DNA from: Streptomyces rishiriensis
Lineage (GTDB): Bacteria; Actinomycetota; Actinomycetes; Streptomycetales; Streptomycetaceae
DNA: 64,000 bases
Assembly: GCF_003112535.1 (NCBI RefSeq)
Contig: NZ_BEWA01000011.1
Location: forward strand, 62,001 to 126,000
Direction of reading: 5' to 3'
Shown here: positions 54,206-61,911 of the stretch, one piece after another
Numbering within the stretch: the first letter of the stretch is position 1
How the letters are laid out: each line of letters opens with the position of its first letter
Program-made: the position numbers and the translations under genes
The notes under the pieces: model-generated
The model's database searches: none
What the model was told of the DNA's origin: nothing
Seen by the model: only the letters and a program-made list of their open reading frames with translations

Positions 54206-56413
54206 ATGGACTCCACGCCCTCCTCCTCGCCCTCGTCGCCGTTCGAACTGGTCAGCAGCGCTCTCGGGCGCTACGTCCCGGCCGGCGGATCGGCGGCGGC
54301 CGCCGGTCCCGGCGACGCGGGGGGAGACGACGCGCAGGGGGACGAGACGCGGGGAGACGACGCGCGAGGAGACCGCACGACCGGTCGGCCCGTGCCCGAC
54401 GGCCCGGCAGCCGACCGTCAGGACCAGATCCTCGGCGTGGTCAACCTGGACAGGGATCTGAGGATCACCCGCAGCAATCTGGACGCAGCCGTCTTCGCGG
54501 GCCTGGACGCCGTGGCCGGCAGTCCTTTCGCCGATCTCCTGCCCCCCGGTGACGTGCCGACGGTCACCCGGCGGTTGCGGCAGGTCCTGGAGATGGGCGA
54601 GGCGCACGTCGCCCGGATCCAGCGCCTGCGGCGCGGCGACGGGTCGGAGCTGGTGGTCTCGATGAGCATCCTGCCGGCCGCGGCCCCCCAGGAGGGCCTG
54701 ACCGTCTCCTTGATCGCGATGGCCAGAAGGCTGCATCTGTACGCGGCCGAGACCGCGATCGGCACCTCGCTGGACATCGGCGAGACCGCCCAGTCGCTGG
54801 CGGAGTCCCTGCTGGCCTGGGGAGACGTGGCCGCCGTCGACCTCGACTTCGCCGTGTGGACGGGCGAGGGAGTCACCGAGCGGGCGCAGGGACGCATCCG
54901 GCTGCGGCGGGCGGCCCTGGTCCCGGAGCGGGCGTGGCCCGAGGGCTACGTCACCCCGGGCGGCGACCTTCCGAGCGACGCGAGCCGTCTGCTGGCGCAG
55001 GCGGTGCGGCGCAACGACGCCCCGCAGGCCATCGTCATACCGGACCGGAAGTCGGTCGAGCGGCTGCTCGGCAGTCCGCGGGTGATCCGTGCCCTGGTGC
55101 CCGGCGACCGGTCGGCGAGCGTGGCGTGCATCCCCCTGGTCCTGGACGGCGAGCCGCCCGTCGTGCTGGGCGTGGCGGAGGTCTGGCGGAGAGCGGACCG
55201 CCCCTTCCACGACAGCGACCTGTTCGATCTCCAGGAGCTGGTGGCCAGGACCGCCCACCACGTCGACCTGGCCCGTCAGCACCAGCGCGAGCACACGCAG
55301 GTGCTGGCGTTGCAGCGTCGGCTGTTGCCCCGGACCGGCGGCCACACCATCGACATCGCCAGCGTCTACCAGCCCGCCACCCCCGACAGCGCGGGCGTCG
55401 GCGGCGACTGGGTGAACAGCTTTCCGCTGCCGGACGGCCGGACCGCCCTGGTGGTGGGCGACGTCGTCGGGCACGGCCTGGGAGCCGCCGCGACCATGGG
55501 CCAGCTGAGCATGGAGGCCCGCGCGCTGCTGTCCGCGGGGCTGGCCCCCGACGAGGTGCTGGAGCACCTGGACGAGACCGTCACCCTGCTGGACGACGCG
55601 GAGTCCGGGCTCGCGGCCGGATACAGCGCCCTGGGCTCGACCTGCTGCATCGCCCTCTACGACCCGGTCAGCCACCGTGTGACGCTCTCCAGCGCCGGCC
55701 ACCTCCCTCCGGTCCTGGTGCTTCCGGACGGCGAGGCGGGCCCGCTCGCGCTCCGCCCTCATCCCGGCCTCGGCACCGAGTTCGCGCTGCGGGAGCCGTT
55801 CGACGTGCACACGTTCGGCGCGCCCCCGGGCTCCCTGCTCGCCCTCTACACCGACGGCCTGGTGGAGGATCCGGCCCTGTCGATCGACGAGGGCATCGGC
55901 AGGCTGGCGAACGTCGTGTCCACGGTGCACCCCTGGGACGCCCTCCAGCAGGCCGCACGGCACGTCGTCTCCACGCTGGCGCCCGCGCGCCAGCGCGACG
56001 ACGTGACGCTGCTGCTCGCGCGCATGATCGGCTACCGCAAGGGCGACACCGCGACCTGGCGGCTGCCCGCCCGCGACGACGCTCCGGCCCGCGCCCGCGC
56101 GCACGTCTCCGCACTGCTGCGGCAATGGCACACCAGGGCCGACACCCGGGACGACGTGCCGCTGCTGGTCAGCGAGCTGGTCACCAACGCGGTGCGCTTC
56201 GCCGCCGGCCCCATCACGGTCCGGCTGATCAGGGCCGGTCACGGACTGCTGTGCGAGGTGGGCGACACGGGCAACGGCAGGCCGCGTCTGCGCGCGGGCG
56301 GCCTCCTCGACGACGGCGGGCGCGGCCTGCACATCGTGCACCGGCTCACCACCCGGTGGGGGGTGCGGTGGACGGACACCGGCAAGGTGGTGTGGGCGGA
56401 AGTCCCGGGGTGA
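54206..56413 (+). CDS. PAS-GAF-SpoIIE phosphatase with ATPase domain
   Basis: 735 residues: a Ser/Pro then Asp/Gly-rich N-terminus (DDARGD-like repeats), PAS at about 78-185, GAF at about 200-365, a PP2C/SpoIIE domain at about 375-610 with metal aspartates in GVGGDWVNSFPL, VVGDVVGHG and RDDVTLLL, and an RsbW-type HATPase at about 620-735 (LVSELVTNAVRFA, GRGLHIVHRL). Such proteins act on anti-sigma-factor antagonists, here combining phosphatase and kinase in one chain. No sigma, antagonist or anti-sigma gene is next to it. Confidence 0.93.
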   Translation: MDSTPSSSPSSPFELVSSALGRYVPAGGSAAAAGPGDAGGDDAQGDETRGDDARGDRTTGRPVPDGPAADRQDQILGVVNLDRDLRITRSNLDAAVFAGLDAVAGSPFADLLPPGDVPTVTRRLRQVLEMGEAHVARIQRLRRGDGSELVVSMSILPAAAPQEGLTVSLIAMARRLHLYAAETAIGTSLDIGETAQSLAESLLAWGDVAAVDLDFAVWTGEGVTERAQGRIRLRRAALVPERAWPEGYVTPGGDLPSDASRLLAQAVRRNDAPQAIVIPDRKSVERLLGSPRVIRALVPGDRSASVACIPLVLDGEPPVVLGVAEVWRRADRPFHDSDLFDLQELVARTAHHVDLARQHQREHTQVLALQRRLLPRTGGHTIDIASVYQPATPDSAGVGGDWVNSFPLPDGRTALVVGDVVGHGLGAAATMGQLSMEARALLSAGLAPDEVLEHLDETVTLLDDAESGLAAGYSALGSTCCIALYDPVSHRVTLSSAGHLPPVLVLPDGEAGPLALRPHPGLGTEFALREPFDVHTFGAPPGSLLALYTDGLVEDPALSIDEGIGRLANVVSTVHPWDALQQAARHVVSTLAPARQRDDVTLLLARMIGYRKGDTATWRLPARDDAPARARAHVSALLRQWHTRADTRDDVPLLVSELVTNAVRFAAGPITVRLIRAGHGLLCEVGDTGNGRPRLRAGGLLDDGGRGLHIVHRLTTRWGVRWTDTGKVVWAEVPG

Positions 56414-56467
56414 CGCCCACGGGACGCAGGGCGCCCCGCTCGCCCGCGGGAGTGGCATGGGCTCGCG

Positions 56468-57652
56468 CTACAGCCACTCCCCCGCCAGCGCGGTGGCGGT
56501 GAGGCCCGGCGCCGCGGCGTACAGGACGGCGCGATCGCCCGACTTCTGCCCGGCGTCGTGCGCCCGCCTCAGGATGTCGAACACGGCCGCGCCTCCGCGG
56601 TTGCCGCTCGTGTAGCTGTCCCGGCTGTACTCCAGCAGGCCCGAGGGCCAGGTGTCGGGCATCGTCTGCTCCATGTACTCCAGCACCCGGGTGCCGCCGG
56701 GGTGCGCGAGCAGCAGGTCGGGGTGCCAGGCGTCGGGGTCGTCCTGGTACCGGACGCGCAGCCACTCCCACATCGCGGTGACCGTCTCCTGCACGGCGCG
56801 CGGCCCGCGCCGGTCCATCACGAAGTGGGTGCCGTCCGCCCGCGTCTCCAGGCGGTGCAGGTCCTGGGTGCCGGGCAGGGTGTGGTGCCAGGCGGCGTCC
56901 AGCCGCAGCACCGACTCGCGCCTGGGACGCCCCGTGACCACCGCCGCGACCGCGGTGTCCGCGAACAGCAACCGGACGATCAGGGACTCCAGGGTGTCGT
57001 CGGCGGGCTGGTAGGTCGTGCTCAGCGCCTCCGCGATCACGACCAGGACCACCCGGTCGGGGTCCGCGGCCACGAGATCCGCCGCGAGGGCCAGGGAGCG
57101 GGTCCCCGCGACGCAGGCCCACTGCGTGGCCGGCAGCAGCATCACGTCGTTGCGCAGAGCGAGCCTGTTGGCGAGGGCGAGGTCCAGACCCGGCAGAGCC
57201 GGGGTCGTGGAGTGACTGGTGATCAGACAGTCGACGTCGGCGGCGTCCAGCCCGGCGATCTGCAGGGCCCCGCGCGCCGCACGCTCCCCGTAGGACTGCA
57301 CGGCCTCCCAGGCCGGGGCGGTGCGCTCCTGCACGGTCTGCGGCGCGGGTATCGCCTCGAGGGCGGCGATGACGCGGTCCACGTCCTGCTGCGCGAACCC
57401 GTCGCGGGCCAGCGCCTCTTGGGCGGGCCCGACTCCGACCGCCTGCAGGCCGCCGCCGGCGCCGGGCGCGACGGCGGTCTCCAGCGGGAGCATCCAGCCA
57501 CGGGTCTCGATGCCCGTGCTGGCCGCGATGCCGTCGACCCGCGACGCCCACGCCGCATGCGGATGCCGGTCGCGCACCTCCGCCACGATCTGGCTGGTCT
57601 CCACGGCGTGCTCACCGTGTATCACGGCGGGAGGGCAGAGGTAAGCGGCCAT
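56468..57652 (-). CDS. Divergent type III polyketide synthase
   Basis: 394 residues of the chalcone/stilbene-synthase fold. The Cys-His-Asn triad can be placed at C180 (ATQWACVAG), H317 (LLLAHPGG) and N351 (SGNRGGAAVFD). The segment TSHSTTPALPGLD precedes the Cys, and SALGPG-like AAAPGLTA ends it. The catalytic loop WACVAG differs from the usual GCxGA/G. It probably condenses malonyl-CoA units on an acyl starter; no tailoring genes are adjacent. ATG 57652 has GGAAAGG upstream. It converges on the SpoIIE gene. Confidence 0.85.
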   Translation of the reverse strand: MAAYLCPPAVIHGEHAVETSQIVAEVRDRHPHAAWASRVDGIAASTGIETRGWMLPLETAVAPGAGGGLQAVGVGPAQEALARDGFAQQDVDRVIAALEAIPAPQTVQERTAPAWEAVQSYGERAARGALQIAGLDAADVDCLITSHSTTPALPGLDLALANRLALRNDVMLLPATQWACVAGTRSLALAADLVAADPDRVVLVVIAEALSTTYQPADDTLESLIVRLLFADTAVAAVVTGRPRRESVLRLDAAWHHTLPGTQDLHRLETRADGTHFVMDRRGPRAVQETVTAMWEWLRVRYQDDPDAWHPDLLLAHPGGTRVLEYMEQTMPDTWPSGLLEYSRDSYTSGNRGGAAVFDILRRAHDAGQKSGDRAVLYAAAPGLTATALAGEWL

Positions 57653-57999
57653 GATGGGCACCTTTCCAGGGGGAGGAAGAACGTCACGAGGGCTCCGCCA
57701 CGGGCGCTGGGGAACTTCATGCCCGCGCCGACGGGCTCCGCGTCGGGAGCCGCTGTCCGTGGCGTGTCGAGCATGGCCGCCAAAGGGACATTTCCGCTGT
57801 GACTCAGACAACTTGGGCGGCACCCGAAAGGGGTGATACGGCACACACCGTCGGAGCGGAGGCCCGCAGAGCGGCTCCGCACGGTGCTGCCTGACGAGGC
57901 CTCAGGCGGCCCCGCCGTCGGGCATGCCGGCGGAGGCGGCGGCCGAGGTGTCCGAGGAGGCCTCGTCCATGGCTCCGGCCGAGGGGAGGGGCCGGTCCG
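57653..57999. other. 347-bp region upstream of the polyketide synthase
   Basis: No gene, repeat or clear promoter can be supported here. Short open frames on both strands lack ribosome sites and look like shadows of GC-rich DNA. Confidence 0.4.
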
Positions 58000-58299
58000 T
58001 CACGAGGGGTGGAGCACCCGCACGACGATCGCGCCGACGGGCAGGCCGTCCGGGCAGGCGTGGAACATCCGGTCGTGGTCGGGGCCGCCGCCGTCCACCC
58101 AACGCCCGTCGAGGGTGAGCAGGGGTGAACCGCTTTTCCAGGGCCGGGTCGGCCCAGTCCCGACCATCCGCGCACAGCGGAGGCCCGCCGGGCCCGGGAC
58201 GCCCGGCCGGCGTACCACGCCTTCGCCGACGGTCACCCGCCCGCGCTGCCGTTCCACCACGTCGCCGGGCGGTGGGGTGTCGGCGGTCGATGGGTTCAT
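58000..58299 (-). CDS. Hypothetical small protein (99 aa), doubtful
   Basis: The open frame after the alpha-galactosidase stop could encode a 99-residue protein starting at ATG 58299, ending in VGAIVVRVLHPS. There is no recognisable domain and no clear ribosome site. It reads in the same direction as the flanking genes, and the alternative is non-coding GC-rich sequence. Confidence 0.25.
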   Translation of the reverse strand: MNPSTADTPPPGDVVERQRGRVTVGEGVVRRPGVPGPAGLRCARMVGTGPTRPWKSGSPLLTLDGRWVDGGGPDHDRMFHACPDGLPVGAIVVRVLHPS

Positions 58300-58343
58300 G
58301 CGACGGCGACGACGTCCTCGGCCGTGCTGTCGGCCGCGGACGC

Positions 58344-60509
58344 TCATCCTCTCCGTGACCGGCTCCGCCGCCCGACCGTGGGGGCGGCGGGGCTCAGTTG
58401 GAGGAGAACGGCCGTGTTGCCGCGAGGCAGCGAGACGGTGAGTTCTCCCGCCCCGGCGTCCCACTGCGCGCTGCCGTCGCTCGCGGCGGGGTACAGGACG
58501 ACCGGCGTGAGATGCGTGCCGCGCAGGTGGGGCAGGAGGAGCGTGCGGCGGGTGGCGACGGCGCCGTCCGCCGCGGGGCCTCCGGCAGCGCCCTCCCGTC
58601 GCCAGACCGTGAGGAACGTGGAGCGCTCGCCCCGGAGCCCGTGGGCGATCCAGGCGTCCTCCCAGCCGGGCAGACCGATCGGCCAGAAGGGGCGCGCGCC
58701 TGGGATGTCCGGCCGGATGTCCTTGTACACGCGGATCGCCGAGCGGACGAGCTCCAGTTGACCGCGGCTCATACGGTCGAGGAAGCCGGAGAGGTGGACG
58801 CGGCCCAGCAGCGCTCCGGTGAGGGTGAACGCGATCTCGTCCGGGGCGTGGTGGGGCTGCGGGTAGGCCCACACGGCCGCCTGCTCGGGCGTGGCGGCGG
58901 TGGCGGCCGCCGCGGCGATGGGCGGGTAGCGCAGGAAGTCCTGCTGGTCGCTGGTGGACTGGATCTGGGCCACGGACAGTTGCGCGTAGTCCATGCGCAG
59001 GCCGCCGGAGCCGCAGTTCTCCAGGATCAGGTCGGGGTGGCGGTCGAGGAGGGCGGCCATCCAGTCGAGGTGGGCGCGGTGATGGCCGAGCAGTCCGGCG
59101 CCCGCGCTCTCCGGGCCGTTCTCCGTGCCGGGGCCGATGTTGATGTTGTAGTCGAGCTTGAGATAGCCGACGCCCCAGTCGCCGACGAGCCGGTCCACCA
59201 CCCGGTCGAGGTGGGCGCGAGCGGCCGGATGGCGCAGGTCCAGGTGATGGCGTCCGTGTTCGGTGACGCGGAGGCCGCCCCGCCGGAAGAACGCCTCGGG
59301 CGGGAGGGTGTGCGCCAGCGGGCTGCGCACCCCGACGACTTCGGGTTCGAGCCAGAGTCCCGGGGTCATGCCGTGCCGCCTGATCGCTTGCAGGACCTCC
59401 TGGATGCCGCCCGGGAAACGGCGGGGAGCGGCCTCCCACGCGCCGACGGCGTCCCACCAGCCCCGGGCGTCGTCGTCGTACCAGCCCGCGTCGACGACGA
59501 ACACTTCGGCGCCGGCCGTCCCCGCCGCCTCGACGAGGGGCAGCAGCTTCTCGGTCGTCGGATCGCCCATGAGGGTGTTCATGTAGTCGTTGTAGATCAC
59601 CGGGAGCCTGCGGTGGTCGGGGTGGTCGCGGCGTATCGCACGGCGGTAGTCGGTGAGTTCGCCGAAGGCGGCGTCCAGACCGCCCGTACCGGTCCGGACG
59701 AGGACGGCGGGAACGGACCGGAACTCCTCGCCGGGCGCGAGGAGGTGGCGCCACTGGTGGTGGGCGTCGTCGGGGCCGAGCAGGGCGACGTAGGCCGCGC
59801 CCTCGCGTTCGCCCGTCTCGAAACGCCATCCCGCGCTGGACTCGATCTGCCAGAGCCAGGCGCGCCCCTCCCGGTCGGTGAGCGCGCCGACCGGGAGGTG
59901 GCGGCCGGTGGACCAGCCGCCCTGCGAGGAACGCTCGAAGCAGCCGCGTCCCTCGTGGCCGTGCGCGCCTCTGCTCAGCGGGACCACCTGCTCGCGCAGC
60001 GCGGCGGCACGCCAGCGGCATTCGGCGAGCCAGTCGTTGTCCGCCCAGTGCAGCGTCAGGCCGTCGAGGCCGCCGTCGGAGTCGGTGACGCCGCCGAGGG
60101 TGAGGCTGGTGACGCTCTCCAGCAGGAGGGGGGCGGCTCCCTCGTTGACCAGACGCACCGTCGCGCGCAGGAACGCGGCGCCCGGACGCGTCTCCAGGGT
60201 CACGCGGGCGGCCAGGCCGGAGACGGGGTCGGCCAGCCGGATCGTCGTCAGCTCCCGGCCGTCGCGCAGGACGGTGTCATGGTCGCGGTAGACCATGCGC
60301 TCGCCGACGGCGGTCTCGATGAAGCGTTCACCCGACCACAGACGTCCGTGTCCGGTGGCGGTGACCTCGACGAGGGGGACGAGAGCCGCCCAGTCCCGGT
60401 GAGGCTCGCCCAGCCGCACGGAGCCGGCGGCGTCCACCTCGGCGTGCAGCCCGAGCTCGGGGTGCGACCAGAGGCGGGATCTCCCGACCGTTCCGGCGGC
60501 AGCGGTCAA
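58344..60509 (-). CDS. Alpha-galactosidase (GH36)
   Basis: 721 residues, the usual size of bacterial GH36. An N-terminal beta-supersandwich (1-300) precedes the catalytic barrel, with VFVVDAGWYDD, WLEPEVVG, nucleophile D453 (YLKLDYNIN) and acid/base D521 (STSDQQDFLRYP), and a C-terminal beta domain. It removes alpha-1,6-galactose from raffinose-type oligosaccharides or galactomannan, in the cytoplasm as no signal is present. The start is probably TTG 60509, with GGAAGGGGAA upstream; the frame stays open to 60671 without homology. Confidence 0.94.
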   Translation of the reverse strand: MTAAAGTVGRSRLWSHPELGLHAEVDAAGSVRLGEPHRDWAALVPLVEVTATGHGRLWSGERFIETAVGERMVYRDHDTVLRDGRELTTIRLADPVSGLAARVTLETRPGAAFLRATVRLVNEGAAPLLLESVTSLTLGGVTDSDGGLDGLTLHWADNDWLAECRWRAAALREQVVPLSRGAHGHEGRGCFERSSQGGWSTGRHLPVGALTDREGRAWLWQIESSAGWRFETGEREGAAYVALLGPDDAHHQWRHLLAPGEEFRSVPAVLVRTGTGGLDAAFGELTDYRRAIRRDHPDHRRLPVIYNDYMNTLMGDPTTEKLLPLVEAAGTAGAEVFVVDAGWYDDDARGWWDAVGAWEAAPRRFPGGIQEVLQAIRRHGMTPGLWLEPEVVGVRSPLAHTLPPEAFFRRGGLRVTEHGRHHLDLRHPAARAHLDRVVDRLVGDWGVGYLKLDYNINIGPGTENGPESAGAGLLGHHRAHLDWMAALLDRHPDLILENCGSGGLRMDYAQLSVAQIQSTSDQQDFLRYPPIAAAAATAATPEQAAVWAYPQPHHAPDEIAFTLTGALLGRVHLSGFLDRMSRGQLELVRSAIRVYKDIRPDIPGARPFWPIGLPGWEDAWIAHGLRGERSTFLTVWRREGAAGGPAADGAVATRRTLLLPHLRGTHLTPVVLYPAASDGSAQWDAGAGELTVSLPRGNTAVLLQLSPAAPTVGRRSRSRRG

Positions 60510-60637
60510 CGGATTCCCCTTCCGGGACGGTTCGTGCGGCGGTGTTCCTCGCGGGTGCCGGGTTCCTCGTCGCAGCCGGAACGGCCGGAACGGCGGGCCG
60601 CCCTGCGCCCCGGAACCGGATACGCCGCCGCTCCCGG

Positions 60638-61075
60638 TCACGTGCGGCGGGAGAGCTGGCCACGCACCCACGCGGGGTCGGGGTTGGTGTGCGGCCGGCC
60701 CCCCACGACGACGGTCGGCACGGTCTCGTCGCCGTCGTTGACCGCTCGCACCGCCGCCGCGCCGGCCGGGTCCCGCCAGATGTCGACCCAGTACAGCTCA
60801 CGGGCGCTGCGGCCCAGGCGGAGGCGCAGGCGCAGGCAGTACTGGCAGCCCGGCCGCCAGTAGACGACCGGCCGGCCGTCGGCCGTGCTGCGGCGTCGCG
60901 CCTCCAGCGCGTCGATCGATCTCGGGAAGACCAGAGGCGAGTTCACGCCGGCGAGCAGCACGAACACCACAAGGAGCGCTACGGCGGCGCCGGGGGCCCC
61001 GCCGGACGCCAGCCGGGCCGCGCCGGCCGAGCCGCAGAGCATCAGCAGTACCGGCAGGATCCAGGCGCGGGTCAT
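60638..61075 (-). CDS. Membrane-anchored glutaredoxin/mycoredoxin-like protein
   Basis: 145 residues. Two N-terminal hydrophobic segments (4-20 and 28-45) are followed by a thioredoxin-fold domain with C-x-x-C (WRPGCQYCLRL), cis-Pro in TVPTVVVGG and a GGRPHTNP end, as in mycoredoxin-type glutaredoxins. It probably reduces mixed disulfides at the membrane. ATG 61075 has no strong ribosome site. Confidence 0.85.
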   Translation of the reverse strand: MTRAWILPVLLMLCGSAGAARLASGGAPGAAVALLVVFVLLAGVNSPLVFPRSIDALEARRRSTADGRPVVYWRPGCQYCLRLRLRLGRSARELYWVDIWRDPAGAAAVRAVNDGDETVPTVVVGGRPHTNPDPAWVRGQLSRRT

Positions 61076-61133
61076 GAGGACGGAGCCTACCGAGGGGCCG
61101 GGAGGCTGCTGGAAGCAGGGCCGCTCCCCACGG

Positions 61134-61184
61134 GGCGTGTCAGGCGCTGCGGCGTGTCAGGCGGTGGGGCGTGTCAGGCGGTGG
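61134..61184. repeat. 17-bp tandem repeat at the methyltransferase 3' end
   Basis: Three 17-bp units (GGCGTGTCAGGCGGTGG, the first imperfect). The stop of the methyltransferase gene lies in the third; the other two extend past it. Confidence 0.8.
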
Positions 61185-61800
61185 GGCGGGCGTGCACGCT
61201 CACGGCGTAGCCGCCGCCAGGACGATAGGGCTCGCCGGACCAGGTGGCACAGCGTTGCCGCAACGTCAGTCCGGCCTCGGCGCACCAGTGGTCGAACTCC
61301 GGCAGCGTCACCGTCGGTTCCGGCAGCGGCAGATGTTCCGCGTCCAGTCCCATGCCGGTGACCAGCAGTCCGCCGGGGCGCAGTACGGCGGCGAGTTGCC
61401 GCACGACGGCCGGTTCGGTCCCGGGCGCCAGCAGGGGGACGACGTTCCCGGCGGCGAGGGCCAGGTCGAACCCGGGTTCCAGGCCGAGGCCGTCCAGGTG
61501 CGCCAGGTCCGCGTGGATCCATTCCTGCGTGGGGGTCTCGCGGCGCGCGACGGCCAGCATGGAGCGGTCGACGTCCACGCCCGTGCAGCGGTGCCCCAGT
61601 TCGGCGAGTCGGATCGCCACCCGCCCGGTGCCGCAGCCGGCGTCGAGGATCCGGGCGCCGGGCGTCACCAGCGCGTCGCAGAAGGCTGCTTCGCCGTGCA
61701 CGTCGTGGCCCGACTCGGCGAGCTGCGCGAACCGCCGGGCGTACGCCTCTCCGTCCTGTCCGCCGGTCAGTTCGGCCCAGCGGTCGCGTCGGCTGTTCAT
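61174..61800 (-). CDS. SAM-dependent methyltransferase
   Basis: 208 residues of the class I fold. Motif I is ILDAGCGTGRVAIRLAE near residue 50, motif II GVDVDRSML, and HADLAHLDGL follows; a hydrophobic region FDLALAAGNVVPLL matches motif III. The substrate is unknown. ATG 61800 is the start. A 17-bp repeat array overlaps the stop. Confidence 0.9.
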   Translation of the reverse strand: MNSRRDRWAELTGGQDGEAYARRFAQLAESGHDVHGEAAFCDALVTPGARILDAGCGTGRVAIRLAELGHRCTGVDVDRSMLAVARRETPTQEWIHADLAHLDGLGLEPGFDLALAAGNVVPLLAPGTEPAVVRQLAAVLRPGGLLVTGMGLDAEHLPLPEPTVTLPEFDHWCAEAGLTLRQRCATWSGEPYRPGGGYAVSVHARPTA

Positions 61801-61911
61801 GGTCTGCGTGCCTTCCGGTAGTCAGGACGAGGACGGTGCCCTCGGGCATTCTCCTTCCTGGCCGCCTCCGGCGAGGTGAATCGGATCGGACCGGGGCAAC
61901 GCTCGGGTGGT

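Noticed and set aside
57833-58441. Plus-strand frame of 202 codons
   Set aside because: It is an Arg/Pro-rich shadow frame overlapping intergenic DNA and the alpha-galactosidase end, with no motif.
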